From positions 62,001-126,000 of the forward strand of contig CAIOVE010000103.1 in the NCBI GenBank assembly GCA_903861645.1: a DNA stretch of 64,000 nucleotides, written 5' to 3'. Each line of letters starts with the position of its first letter. Position 1 is the stretch's first letter. The position numbers were made by a program, and so were the translations under genes. Origin of the DNA: an uncultured Hyphomicrobiales bacterium. Lineage in GTDB: Bacteria; Pseudomonadota; Alphaproteobacteria; Rhizobiales; Beijerinckiaceae. This document shows positions 25,778 through 34,441 of the stretch, one piece after another. A model generated the notes under the pieces. That model saw only the letters and a program-made list of their open reading frames with translations. It was not told the origin of the DNA and did no database searches.

Positions 25778-26716
25778 ATGACCGACGAACAGAACAAGCG
25801 TGGACTTGACCGCCGCGGCGCGCTGGAATGCATGGCCTGGGCGGGAACGGGCCTGCTCTGGACGGTCGCGGGCGGCGTGCCGAAGGTGTCGCGCGTATTG
25901 GGCTCGACGGCGGCCTCGGCGCAGACGTCGGGCTTCACCTTCGCCCAGATTTCCGACAGCCATATCGGCTTCGACAAGCCCGCCAATCCCAATCCGGCCT
26001 CGACGCTCGAGGAAGCCATCGGCAAGGTCGTGTCCGCCAAGGATAAGCCGGCGTTCATGATCCACACGGGCGATATCACGCACCTGTCCAAACCGAAGGA
26101 ATTCGACGACGCCGCGCGCATCATCGGCGCCTCGAAACTCGATGTTCACTACGTGCCCGGCGAGCATGACGTGATCGACGAGGACAACGGCAAGGCCTAC
26201 ATGGAGCGTTACGGCAAGAACGCCAAGGGCAAGGGCTGGTACGCCTTCGACCATCAGGGCGTGCACTTCGTCGGCCTCGTCAATGTCTTCGACCTCAAGG
26301 CCGGCGGCATGGGCAATCTGGGCGCGGAGCAGCTTGCGTGGCTTGAGGACGATCTCAAGGCCCGAACCGCCTCGACGCCCGTCGTGGTCTTCGCGCATAT
26401 ACCGCTCTGGACTGTTTACGGTGAATGGGGTTGGGGCACGGACGACGGTGTCCGCGCGCTTGATCTGCTGAAGCGCTTCGGCTCGGTGACCATTCTCAAC
26501 GGGCACATTCACCAGATTTTCCAGAAGGTGGAAGGCAACGTCGCCTTTCACACCGCGCGCTCGACCGCCTTTCCGCAGGGTGAGCCGGGCAAGGCTCCCT
26601 CGGCGGGCCCCATGCTCGTGCCAGCGGACAAATTGCGCACGGTTCTTGGCGTCGCCAGCATAGTCGTGAAGCAGGGAACGCAGGCGCTCGCGATCACCGA
26701 CACGCCGCTCGCCTGA
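25778..26716 (+). CDS. Exported calcineurin-like metallophosphoesterase
   Basis: A 312-residue protein from ATG 25778, preferred over ATG 25766 because GGAG lies 6 bases upstream. The N-terminus 'DRRGALECMAWAGTGLLWTV' resembles a Tat signal. Metal-binding motifs are 'ISDSHIG', 'HTGDIT', 'PGEHD' (GNHD in most members; Glu replaces Asn), 'VFAHIPLW' and 'NGHIH'. It should hydrolyse phosphoesters in the periplasm. It begins a likely four-gene unit with a cupredoxin, an ECF sigma factor and an anti-sigma factor. Confidence 0.88.
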   Translation: MTDEQNKRGLDRRGALECMAWAGTGLLWTVAGGVPKVSRVLGSTAASAQTSGFTFAQISDSHIGFDKPANPNPASTLEEAIGKVVSAKDKPAFMIHTGDITHLSKPKEFDDAARIIGASKLDVHYVPGEHDVIDEDNGKAYMERYGKNAKGKGWYAFDHQGVHFVGLVNVFDLKAGGMGNLGAEQLAWLEDDLKARTASTPVVVFAHIPLWTVYGEWGWGTDDGVRALDLLKRFGSVTILNGHIHQIFQKVEGNVAFHTARSTAFPQGEPGKAPSAGPMLVPADKLRTVLGVASIVVKQGTQALAITDTPLA

Positions 26717-26760
26717 GTTCGCCACGCGGTCGTCAAGCAATCATTTCATTGGAGACCATC

Positions 26761-27099
26761 ATGATCATCGCCACGCCGCGCGCGGCTTTCTCGCGCGCGC
26801 TTTGCATCGCCCTCGCGCTCGGCTTCAACGCGGCCGCACACGCCGCCGAGGTCGTCGTCACCATCGACAATTTCGTGTTCAATCCCCCCGCTGTCACGAT
26901 CAAGCCGGGCGACACCGTGACGTGGCGCAACGCGGATGACATCCCTCATTCCATCGTTTCGACCACGCCGGGCGCCTTCCGTTCGAAGGCGCTCGACACC
27001 GACGACAAGTTTTCCTTCACCTTCACGACGTCCGGGGCGTTTGAATATTTCTGTGGCCTTCATCCCCACATGAAGGCCATGATCACCGTCGCGCCCTGA
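26761..27099 (+). CDS. Amicyanin/pseudoazurin-like cupredoxin
   Basis: A 112-residue exported blue copper protein. After a signal peptide (to about 'AAHAA', residue 26) the mature domain has 'VTIDNFVFNPPAVTIKPGDT', a His in 'DIPHSIVS', and the C-terminal ligand loop 'FCGLHPHMKAMITV' with Cys, His and Met. All four type-1 copper ligands are present. ATG 26761 follows GGAG. It is downstream of the metallophosphoesterase and upstream of an ECF sigma factor, suggesting redox-responsive co-regulation. Its electron partner is unknown. Confidence 0.9.
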   Translation: MIIATPRAAFSRALCIALALGFNAAAHAAEVVVTIDNFVFNPPAVTIKPGDTVTWRNADDIPHSIVSTTPGAFRSKALDTDDKFSFTFTTSGAFEYFCGLHPHMKAMITVAP

Positions 27100-27123
27100 C
27101 GGGCGAAACGCCGGACCCATCGC

Positions 27124-27669
27124 GTGACCGACTCCCGCCGCGGACCATTCGCCGATCTCGTGCTGCCGCATCTCGACGGCGCCTATCGGCTCGCGCGCGG
27201 ACTGACGGGCAACGCGGCGGACGCGGAGGATGTCGTGCAGGACGCATGCGAGCGCGCGCTCAAGGGTATCGGCGGTTATGCGGGCGGCGACGCGCGCGCG
27301 TGGCTGTTGGCGATCACGCGCAACGCCGCCTTCACCTTCATGGCGCGCAAGCGTCCCGGCAGCCTGCTTCTGACGAGCAATTCCGAGGAAGCCGAACGCG
27401 CCCTGGAGGACATGCCGGACGAAGCCGCCACGCCCGAGGCCAGCCTCATCGCGCGCGCCGACGCGGCGGCGCTGGAGCGCGCGCTGGCCAGCCTGCCCAT
27501 CCCCTTCAGGGAAATCATCGTGCTACGCGAATATAACGACCTCAGCTATCGCGAGATCGCGGAGATGACCAAACTGCCCATCGGAACCGTCATGTCGCGC
27601 CTGGCGCGCGCGCGGGGCATGTTGCTGCGCGCGCTGATGCCCGACCGTCTTGGAAGGACCGCGCCGTGA
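27124..27669 (+). CDS. ECF-type RNA polymerase sigma factor
   Basis: A 181-residue sigma factor with region 2 ('ADAEDVVQDACERALKGI', 'DARAWLLAITRNAAFTFMA') and region 4 ('LPIPFREIIVLREYNDLSYR', 'MTKLPIGTVMSRLARARGML'). The start is GTG at 27124. Its stop overlaps the GTG start of the anti-sigma gene (GTGA), a classical pairing. The genes just upstream (cupredoxin and phosphoesterase) are probable members of the same operon or targets. The inducing stress is not visible in the sequence. Confidence 0.93.
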   Translation: MTDSRRGPFADLVLPHLDGAYRLARGLTGNAADAEDVVQDACERALKGIGGYAGGDARAWLLAITRNAAFTFMARKRPGSLLLTSNSEEAERALEDMPDEAATPEASLIARADAAALERALASLPIPFREIIVLREYNDLSYREIAEMTKLPIGTVMSRLARARGMLLRALMPDRLGRTAP

Positions 27670-28466
27670 CGAATGACGCTGGCGAACACATCGATGAATT
27701 CACGCTGCACGCCGCGCTCGATGGCGAACTCGACGCCATCGCCACGATGCGGGTGGAACAAGCGCTCGCGGCGAACCCGGCCCTGGCCGCGCGATACGAG
27801 GCGCTGCGCGCGCTACGCGCCGCCATGCGCCAGTTCGCCGCGAACGATCGCGCGCCCGACGCCCTGCGTCAACGCATGGAGGCGATGGCGGGCGACGACG
27901 CGAGGCATGCGCCACCCATGGCATTGCCCCGCGAGACGCGGCGCTGGCGGCTATCGCTCGTCGCCGCGTTGCTGCTCGGATTGGCGGGCGGCGGCAGCGT
28001 CATGCAATTCGTCATGCGCGAAAAATCCGAACCGACGCGTCTCGCGATGCTGATGGTCGATGATCACCGTCGGGCCTTGCTGGCGCGCGAACCGATCGAT
28101 GTCGCCTCGTCGGACCGACACACCGTCAAACCCTGGTTCGACGCGCGACTGGCGATTTCGCCGCCGGTGGTCGACCTTGCGGCGCAGGGAATCGAACTCG
28201 TCGGCGGGCGCGCCGATGTCGTGGAAGGAATCGTCGCGCCAACGCTCGTCTATCGCCAGCGCGAACATCTGATCAGCGTGACGGCCTTGCCCTCGCCGCG
28301 TTTCACAGCGACGCCGGCGGCCTTGTCCACGAGCGGCTATGAAGCGCTATCGTGGTCGGATCGGGTCTTTGTTTACTGGGCCGTGTCCGACTTGCCGCGC
28401 GCCGATCTCGACGCCTTCGCGCTGGTCTTTCAACGCGGCGCGACCGCCAACGAAAACGCGCGATAA
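27666..28466 (+). CDS. Membrane-anchored anti-sigma factor
   Basis: A 266-residue protein with an N-terminal anti-sigma part ('DEFTLHAALDGELDAIATMR'; no zinc HxxxCxxC motif), one membrane segment ('LSLVAALLLGLAGGGSVMQF', about 94-113) and a periplasmic domain of about 150 residues. This matches FecR/RskA-like or other transmembrane anti-sigma regulators. GTG 27666 overlaps the sigma factor stop. The periplasmic domain is presumably the signal sensor, with no recognised ligand. Confidence 0.85.
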   Translation: MTNDAGEHIDEFTLHAALDGELDAIATMRVEQALAANPALAARYEALRALRAAMRQFAANDRAPDALRQRMEAMAGDDARHAPPMALPRETRRWRLSLVAALLLGLAGGGSVMQFVMREKSEPTRLAMLMVDDHRRALLAREPIDVASSDRHTVKPWFDARLAISPPVVDLAAQGIELVGGRADVVEGIVAPTLVYRQREHLISVTALPSPRFTATPAALSTSGYEALSWSDRVFVYWAVSDLPRADLDAFALVFQRGATANENAR

Positions 28467-28467
28467 G

Positions 28468-29457
28468 CTAGTCGTGCAAGCCCGGCAGCGGCGCGAAGAG
28501 TTCCTCCACCTTCACCTTGCGGGCGATCATGTCCTGCTGATGCAGGAAACGGATCATCGCCTCCAGCGAGGGGCGGTTCGGCTCGATCCCGCAAGGCCAT
28601 GGATCACCACCCATAAGCGATTCGATCTCGTCGAATTCGGCGTTGTGCCAGGGGAACATGGTCGATTGGGTGATCGACACGCGCATCAGGTCGAGCGCGA
28701 ATTCCTTCGCCTCCACGAAGGCGCGATACAGGCTGGAAGCGACCCAGGGATTGCGATCGTAAACCTCGCGCCGGATGCCAAGCAGATGCATGATGGGATG
28801 GATTTTCGTGCGCGCGTACATGTCGCGCTCGACCTCGCGATAATTCGGAAACAGGCGGACGATGTCGGGGTTCTTGCCGAAACCCGGCGGCCGGCGAGCC
28901 GGGATCATCGCGTCGATCTCGCCGCGCGCCAGCAACTCCGCGAGCGAATAAGGCGAGGTGTTTTCAACGAGATTGATGGGCTTGAGCAAGGGCCGCGTCA
29001 CCGGCTGGCCGTGCGGCCCCGCCTTTTCAATCGCGCCCTGCACCCATTTGACGTTGGAAAAGTCGACGCCGAAATCGTTGTGGAGATGACCGCGGATGAC
29101 CACGGCCGCCGTCTGCGTGTAAAGGCCCACGCCAATGCGCTTGCCCTCCAGATCCTTCGGCGTGCGAATACCCGCGTTCGCGTTGACGAAGACGAAGCCG
29201 TGGCGAAACACGCGCGAGGGGAAAATGGGCAGGGCGACGAAGCGATCCTCGCCCGCGTCGACCATGCGGATATATTCGGAAATCGACAATTCCGCGCAAT
29301 CGAAGTCGCGCCCGCCAACGAAACGATCGAAGATTTCGCGCGACGCCTCGATGGGGATGTAATTTAGATCGATGCCCTCGGGCCGCACGTCGCCCGTGCG
29401 CAGCGCCTCGGTGCGGTCATACCGGCCACAGGCGAAGGTCAGCGGCAGTCTGTTCAT
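28468..29457 (-). CDS. ABC-type solute-binding-fold protein, 4,5-dihydroxyphthalate decarboxylase-like
   Basis: A 329-residue protein with 'LTFACGRYDRTEALRTGDVR', 'VGGRDFDCAELSISEYIRM' and 'LPIFPSRVFRHGFVFVNA', which belongs to a group often labelled 4,5-dihydroxyphthalate decarboxylase but having the NMT1 binding-protein fold. It has no evident signal peptide, so a cytoplasmic role remains possible. ATG 29457 is preferred (GGGGAA upstream); ATG 29490 is an alternative. Its stop lies 2 bases from the convergent anti-sigma gene. No transporter is adjacent. Confidence 0.75.
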   Translation of the reverse strand: MNRLPLTFACGRYDRTEALRTGDVRPEGIDLNYIPIEASREIFDRFVGGRDFDCAELSISEYIRMVDAGEDRFVALPIFPSRVFRHGFVFVNANAGIRTPKDLEGKRIGVGLYTQTAAVVIRGHLHNDFGVDFSNVKWVQGAIEKAGPHGQPVTRPLLKPINLVENTSPYSLAELLARGEIDAMIPARRPPGFGKNPDIVRLFPNYREVERDMYARTKIHPIMHLLGIRREVYDRNPWVASSLYRAFVEAKEFALDLMRVSITQSTMFPWHNAEFDEIESLMGGDPWPCGIEPNRPSLEAMIRFLHQQDMIARKVKVEELFAPLPGLHD

Positions 29458-29541
29458 GGCGTTCCCCGGCGTTTTGTTGGCGTCGATCAAGCCCGCATAT
29501 AGGCGCGCGGCGCGACGGCAAGCAAGTCCACGACCGCCATG

Positions 29542-29571
29542 AAAAAAGGCGCATGGGTTGCCCCATGCGCC
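29542..29571 (-). terminator. Rho-independent terminator of the FMN reductase gene
   Basis: On the minus strand, GGCGCATGGG and CCCATGCGCC (plus coordinates 29562-29571 and 29548-29557) form a perfect 10-bp stem followed by six T (plus A-run 29542-29547). It is 24 bases after the stop at 29596. Confidence 0.85.
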
Positions 29572-29595
29572 TTCCCGGGAAGTCGAGATTCGCCT

Positions 29596-30153
29596 TCAGC
29601 CCTTGAGCTGACGCGCCAGCTTCACGAGCGCCTCGAGATGCGCCTTGATGAAGTCGCGGCCCTGCTGGTCGATGAACTTGCCGTCGGCGTCGAACTTGGT
29701 GTGGCCGGCGCCGATCATCACCTGCGGCTGGTTGACGGCATATGCGTCAAGACCGACGAGAATGTTGCGCAGGTTGGACTGGGCGCGCGCCGTGCCGGCC
29801 GCGCCGCCCGCGACGCCGATAATGCCGACCGCCTTGTAGGCGAATGGCTGGCTCGGCGGACGCGAACACCAGTCGAGCGCGTTCTTCAGGGCCGGCGTGA
29901 CGGCGTAGTTGTATTCCGGGCAGGAAATCAGGATGGCGTCGGCGGCCCTGACCTGCTCGCGCAGGCGATGCGGCGCCGGCGGATAGCCGCCATCGATCCG
30001 CAGATCCTCATTATACAGCGGCAAATCGCCGATTTCGACGATCTCGACGCTGACGCCGGCCGGGACCAGTTCGGCGGCGGCGTGCAGGGCGGCCGTGTTC
30101 AGGGACTTCTTGCGAAGGCTTCCGGAGAAGGCGACGATCTTGAATTGGCTCAT
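29596..30153 (-). CDS. NADPH-dependent FMN reductase
   Basis: A 185-residue flavodoxin-like protein with the FMN phosphate loop 'FSGSLRKKSLNTAALHA' (about 9-25), 'EIGDLPLYNEDLR' and the isoalloxazine-contacting 'SCPEYNYAVTPALKNALDWC'. It reduces FMN or quinones with NADPH in the cytoplasm. The gene stands alone, divergent from the enoyl-CoA hydratase-like gene, and ends in a strong terminator. It might supply reduced flavin to catabolic enzymes in the neighbourhood, which is inference only. Confidence 0.92.
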   Translation of the reverse strand: MSQFKIVAFSGSLRKKSLNTAALHAAAELVPAGVSVEIVEIGDLPLYNEDLRIDGGYPPAPHRLREQVRAADAILISCPEYNYAVTPALKNALDWCSRPPSQPFAYKAVGIIGVAGGAAGTARAQSNLRNILVGLDAYAVNQPQVMIGAGHTKFDADGKFIDQQGRDFIKAHLEALVKLARQLKG

Positions 30154-30291
30154 GGATAGAACAACTCCAGGCGGGATTGGGAGAATTAACTCAATACGGC
30201 GGTTCCCGCGGCGAGGCAATCGGCCGCGCCCACGCCATTGACGAACGCGGCCCCGCCGTTCCAATCTTCGCGAAACATCGGGAGGAAGTGG

Positions 30292-31125
30292 ATGCCGGAT
30301 AACTGGGTCAATCTGAAATCGTGGCCTGAGCTCATCCTTGACAAGCTCGAGGACGCCGGCGTCGCCCGCATCACCCTCAATCGGCCCGAAAAGCGCAACT
30401 GCTGGAATGAAGCGATGTGCGACGCCTTTTTCGCGTCGCTGGAAATCGTGCGCGCCGACAAGGAGATCAAGGTGGTCATCACCCGCGGCGCCGGGCCCTG
30501 CTTTTCATCCGGCCTCGACCTGAACTTTCTCAAGGGCATGAGCGATGGCCCCCTGCTCGACTGGGACCGCGCCTCGCCCACCATCCGCCTCGCCGAGGCG
30601 CTGCGCGCCTTTCCGCGCATCATGATCGCGCAGGTGCACTCCTACTGCCTCGGCGGCGCGCTCGGCATCATGAATTGCCACGATCTCGTCTTCGCGGCTG
30701 AGGACGCGCAACTCGGCATGCCCGAAATCCTGCGCGGCAGCTTCGGCCAGCTTGTCACGTCAACGCTGCTGCATGGCGGCGTCCCCATCAAGAAACTGTC
30801 CTATATCGCGCTCGTCGGGCGCAATCTTTCGGGCGTCGAGGCCGACCAGCTTGGCATCGTGTCGATGGCCGTGCCCGCCGCGGAGCTTGAATCCCACACG
30901 CTCAAGATCGCCCGCGAGATCGGCTCGCGCCATCTGGCGCCGCTGGAGCATCACAAGATCACCGCGCAGATGGGACGCGATCTGTCCCTGTCGCAGGCGA
31001 TCCAGCTCGACCAGTTGGTCGGGCAGCGATTGCGCCGGGCCATGGACCCGCTGGGCGACGTCAAGTCCTATCTGAACAGCCAGAAGGGCGGCCCCAACCT
31101 CGACTTCAAGCGCGACGACGTTTGA
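30292..31125 (+). CDS. Enoyl-CoA hydratase/isomerase family protein
   Basis: A 277-residue crotonase-fold protein. Visible motifs are 'VARITLNRPEKRN', the oxyanion-hole segment 'GPCFSSGLDLNFLKG' and 'CLGGALGIMNCHDLVFAAED', followed by 'LGMPEILRGSFGQ', which carries a candidate acid residue. ATG 30292 is behind GGAGGAAG; the frame is open to 30238. Crotonases act on acyl-CoA thioesters by hydration, isomerisation or hydrolysis; the subtype is not assignable. It is followed by an NMT1-type binding protein 41 bases later, hinting at an aromatic or fatty acid pathway. Confidence 0.9.
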   Translation: MPDNWVNLKSWPELILDKLEDAGVARITLNRPEKRNCWNEAMCDAFFASLEIVRADKEIKVVITRGAGPCFSSGLDLNFLKGMSDGPLLDWDRASPTIRLAEALRAFPRIMIAQVHSYCLGGALGIMNCHDLVFAAEDAQLGMPEILRGSFGQLVTSTLLHGGVPIKKLSYIALVGRNLSGVEADQLGIVSMAVPAAELESHTLKIAREIGSRHLAPLEHHKITAQMGRDLSLSQAIQLDQLVGQRLRRAMDPLGDVKSYLNSQKGGPNLDFKRDDV

Positions 31126-31166
31126 AGGCCGCGATCACAAAAAATTACGCCACGGAGCATCGGGCC

Positions 31167-32189
31167 ATGTTGAAACGCGCCTTCGCGATCGCGGCGGCTT
31201 TATGCATGGCGGGCCCGGCCCTTGCCGCGGACGCCATCCGCGTCAACATCGGCCACACCAACGCGGCCGCCGACGTGGGGTTTTTCGTCGCCGACAAACG
31301 AGGCTATTTCCGCGACGAGGGCATCGAACCCAATTTCATCGCCTTCGATTCCGGCGCGCGCATGATCGCGCCCTTCGCGTCGGGCGAACTCGATGTTGGC
31401 GGCGGGGCGCCTTCCGCGGCGCTCTACAACGCCGTCGGCCGCGGCATTCGGGTCCGTATCGTCGCCGACAAAACCTCGACGCCGCCCGGTCGCCCGAGCC
31501 AGTCGCTCATGGTGCGCAAGGATCTCGTCGAAAGCGGCCGGTATAAATCCCTCAAGGATCTGAAGGGCCTGAAACTCGCGGGCGCCGCGCCGGGCTCCTC
31601 CGGCGATGGCACGGTCTACAAGATTTACGAGGAGACGGGCCTGCTGCCCGGCGACATCGAACGCGTTTACATGGGCTATCCGCAGCAATTGCTGGCGCTG
31701 GCGAACAAGGCCATCGACGCCGCCTTGCCCGCCGAGCCCACCGCGACGGAGATGGAAACGCGGGGCCTCGCCGTCCGCGCCATCGGCGACGACCGCATAC
31801 ACCCGAACCACCAGATTTCAACCGTGCTGTATTCGGCGCAATTCGCCGGGCGCAAGGAACTCGCGACGAGGTTCATGCGCGCCTATCTGCGCGGCCTGCG
31901 CGATTACAACGACGCCATCGAGAACGCCCACCTTGTCGGCGCTAAGGGCGAGGCCATCATCGCCATTCTCACCGAATACAGCACGATCAAGGACGCCGAC
32001 GTCTACCGCCGCATGAGCGTCAACGCCTGCGATCCCGATGGGCGTCTCGATCTGCCGAGCATGCGCTACGACCTCGATGTCTTCCGCAAGGAAGGACTCA
32101 TCGAGGCCAATGTCGCGGTCGAGGACGCGATCGACGGTTCGTTCGCCCGCGACGTGGTCGCCGAACTCGGCGCCTATCGCAAGAAGTAG
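31167..32189 (+). CDS. NMT1/SsuA-type ABC solute-binding protein
   Basis: A 340-residue exported protein with a signal peptide ('LKRAFAIAAALCMAGPALAA') and binding-protein motifs 'VGFFVADKRGYFRDEGIEPN', 'FASGELDVGGGAPSAALYNA' and 'LKDLKGLKLAGAAPGSSGDG'. ATG 31167 is chosen because the signal peptide starts there; the frame continues upstream to 31122. There is no permease or ATPase next to it. It follows the crotonase gene and is convergent with the isochorismatase-like gene, with 9 bases between stops. Confidence 0.88.
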   Translation: MLKRAFAIAAALCMAGPALAADAIRVNIGHTNAAADVGFFVADKRGYFRDEGIEPNFIAFDSGARMIAPFASGELDVGGGAPSAALYNAVGRGIRVRIVADKTSTPPGRPSQSLMVRKDLVESGRYKSLKDLKGLKLAGAAPGSSGDGTVYKIYEETGLLPGDIERVYMGYPQQLLALANKAIDAALPAEPTATEMETRGLAVRAIGDDRIHPNHQISTVLYSAQFAGRKELATRFMRAYLRGLRDYNDAIENAHLVGAKGEAIIAILTEYSTIKDADVYRRMSVNACDPDGRLDLPSMRYDLDVFRKEGLIEANVAVEDAIDGSFARDVVAELGAYRKK

Positions 32190-32198
32190 CCGCGCCGG

Positions 32199-32900
32199 CT
32201 ATTCCGCCGCGCGCCGCGCCGCCGCCGGCAAGGCGTCGAGATGCGCGAGCACGTCGGCGACATGCATGACATCGGCGTATTTGTGATGCAGGTCGAACAG
32301 GTTGACCTTGTGGCTCAGCATCGAGCGGTCATAGGTGCATTCCTCGACGAGCGTATTGTGGAAGCCATAGGAATAGGCGTCCACCGTCGAGGCGCGCACG
32401 CAACCCGACGTGCTCTCCCCGCAGATGATCAGGCTCTCGACGCGCAGTCGACGCAGGTGGGCGATCAGCGGCGTGCCGAAGAAGCCCGACGCGCGCTCCT
32501 TGTAGATGACCAACTCGCCGGGCTCGGGCTCGAGGCCCGGCTGGATTTCATAGAGGTTCTCGGTCTCGCGACCCATGCGCCGGTTGGTTGAATGCACGCC
32601 CGCCGTATCGGCGTGGCGGGTCGTGTAGATCACCGGCACGCCGGCGCGACGCGCTGCGGCGAAAAGCTTTTGCGTCGGCTCCATCGCCTTCCAGGCGTTT
32701 TCGCCACATGAGCCGGAGAACTGCCGGTTGACCTCCCGGACCGGCTTGTTGCCGCCCTGATAGGCCTTCTTGTAGAGATCGATCGCCAGCACCGCCGGAC
32801 GCGGCCCGACGAAAACCTCGCGCCGGTAGGCCTCGTATATTTCAAGAATCTCGTCGTCGACGACATCCTTCCAGCAATAGTCCTCGAACTTGTCGACCAT
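32199..32900 (-). CDS. Isochorismatase-family cysteine hydrolase
   Basis: A 233-residue cytoplasmic hydrolase with the family triad visible: D41 in 'LAIDLYKKAY', K134 in 'VIYKERAS' and C167 in 'STSGCVRAS'. The cis-peptide region precedes the Cys as in N-carbamoylsarcosine amidase and nicotinamidase relatives. The subtype resembles the former (longer N-terminus, 'GRETENLYEI'). It shares strand with the dienelactone hydrolase gene; 50 bases separate them. The amide or ester substrate is unknown. Confidence 0.9.
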   Translation of the reverse strand: MVDKFEDYCWKDVVDDEILEIYEAYRREVFVGPRPAVLAIDLYKKAYQGGNKPVREVNRQFSGSCGENAWKAMEPTQKLFAAARRAGVPVIYTTRHADTAGVHSTNRRMGRETENLYEIQPGLEPEPGELVIYKERASGFFGTPLIAHLRRLRVESLIICGESTSGCVRASTVDAYSYGFHNTLVEECTYDRSMLSHKVNLFDLHHKYADVMHVADVLAHLDALPAAARRAAE

Positions 32901-32950
32901 GGTTGCAATCCTCGCGTGACAACGGCGTTAATGATCGCCGAACGGAAGCA

Positions 32951-33754
32951 TCATTCGTACCGGACGTTCTTGCTGAAGTCGTAGGTTTTGGCGATCGACG
33001 CCTTGTAACTTTGGCGAATGAACGAGCGATCCCGTTTCTCGTCGAACACCCATTCAAGAAACGCGCGTTGCGTGGCCCACGCGGCTTCCGCCGCCTCGCG
33101 CCGATAACGACCGGGCATGGTGTCGTTCAGCCAGCCATGGGGCGCCGCGCCGAAAATCTCGACATGAAAGCTCTTGCCATGCTTTTCCAGACTGCCGCGC
33201 AACTTGCGCACGCTGTCGACGGAAATGATGTGGTCCGTCTCGCCGAACATGCCGAGCACGGGGCAGTCCGCCTTGGCGATGAGATCGTCGAGCCCCACGG
33301 GATAGCGGGCGTTGACCTGCCACTCGCGTTCCTGCGCCGCGCCATACCAGACGAGCGCCGCGGAAATCTTGCGCTGCGCCGCGAGCACGATCGGATGACG
33401 CCCGGTCTGGCAGACGCCCATGACCGCGATACGCCCGAGATCGGCGCGTCGCTCCGTTTCCAGCGCCGCGATGGCGGCGTTCATGTATTCCACGGATTCC
33501 GGATCGGTCATGTCGTAACCGACGTCGCCGCGATGCAGCGCCGCCTGATCGGGATGCTTGAAGAAATAATCAGCCGCGACGCAGACAAAACCCTCCCTGG
33601 CGTGGCGGCGCGCGAGATCGCGCGTGTGTTCGACAAGACCATAGCGCTCGTGCAGGAGCACGATCACGGGATGCGGTCCCGCGCCCGCGGGGATGGCGAT
33701 GAAGGCGGGCAGCCCGCCCGCGCAAACCACCGATCGCGTCTCGATATCCGACAT
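32951..33754 (-). CDS. Dienelactone hydrolase-family protein
   Basis: A 267-residue alpha/beta hydrolase. The nucleophile is Cys115 in 'VMGVCQTGRH', as in dienelactone hydrolases, with E36 ('LLHERYGL'), an Asp in 'FGETDHIISV' (about 176) and His in 'GAAPHGW' (about 206). ATG 33754 follows GGGAGTAAGG; the frame extends 7 codons upstream. The family hydrolyses lactones from ring-cleavage pathways, but many members act on other esters. Position next to the isochorismatase-like gene fits a small catabolic operon. Confidence 0.88.
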   Translation of the reverse strand: MSDIETRSVVCAGGLPAFIAIPAGAGPHPVIVLLHERYGLVEHTRDLARRHAREGFVCVAADYFFKHPDQAALHRGDVGYDMTDPESVEYMNAAIAALETERRADLGRIAVMGVCQTGRHPIVLAAQRKISAALVWYGAAQEREWQVNARYPVGLDDLIAKADCPVLGMFGETDHIISVDSVRKLRGSLEKHGKSFHVEIFGAAPHGWLNDTMPGRYRREAAEAAWATQRAFLEWVFDEKRDRSFIRQSYKASIAKTYDFSKNVRYE

Positions 33755-33894
33755 GTCCCTTACTCCCGCTCGCATGGATTAAAGCGCGCGCCGCCGCCCC
33801 CTGTCAAAAGGCGCCGTGACGCGAAAACGGGCAGTCCGGACATGGCGCGCGCATGCCAAACGCGCCGGTTCCGGTCGGCTGGCGTTGGAACGCG

Positions 33895-33927
33895 AAAACG
33901 GCGACGAAGCTCTCGCTCCGCCGCCGT
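33895..33927 (-). terminator. Rho-independent terminator of the HU gene
   Basis: On the minus strand a 13-bp stem with two G-U pairs (plus 33915-33927 and 33898-33910) closes a GAGA tetraloop and ends in TTTT (plus 33895-33898). It is 28 bases after the HU stop. Confidence 0.75.
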
Positions 33928-33954
33928 TGAATATTGCGCCAATGCGGGAAAAGG

Positions 33955-34293
33955 TCAGACCGCTTCCTTGAGTTCCTTGGCGGCGCGGAAGGCGACCTTC
34001 TTGCTGGCCTTGATCTTGATGGCCTCGCCAGTCGCGGGGTTGCGGCCCATGCGGGCGGCCCGCTTGCGAACCTGCAGAATGCCAAGACCGCCAATGCGGA
34101 TGCGGGCGCCCTTCTTGAGGCTTTTGGTGACGTGCGTCACGAAGTCGTCGAGGATCGCGTTCGCCTGCTTCTTCGACAGTTCGTGCGTCTCGGAAATCGT
34201 GTTGGCGATGTGCTTCAGGGTAACGGTGTCCACTTTGGCTTTCGCGGCCTTGGGGGCGGCGGCCTTCGCGGGAGCGGCGGGTTTCACGGCCAT
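33955..34293 (-). CDS. HU-family DNA-binding protein
   Basis: A 112-residue nucleoid protein. Residues about 1-22 are an Ala/Lys/Pro-rich extension ('KPAAPAKAAAPKAAKAK'); the rest is the HU/IHF fold with 'LSKKQANAILDDFVTHVTKS', the beta-arm 'GLGILQVRKRAARMGRNPAT' and 'AFRAAKELKEAV'. HU bends DNA and compacts the chromosome. The ATG follows AAGGAGG; the frame extends upstream without support. The gene is monocistronic, with its own terminator. The basic N-terminal tail is unlike E. coli HU (90 residues) but similar tails occur in alphaproteobacteria. Confidence 0.93.
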   Translation of the reverse strand: MAVKPAAPAKAAAPKAAKAKVDTVTLKHIANTISETHELSKKQANAILDDFVTHVTKSLKKGARIRIGGLGILQVRKRAARMGRNPATGEAIKIKASKKVAFRAAKELKEAV

Positions 34294-34441
34294 GGGGTCC
34301 TCCTTGTTCGAATCAGAACCATTGAAAGAATACACCGCCGCCAAAGGAAAAATAAGCCCCCACGCGCTGTCATCGGCCGAAAAGACCATATAAACCGGGC
34401 TTATCTGACATCGCGCCCCCAAAACGCCTTGAAAGGCGGGA

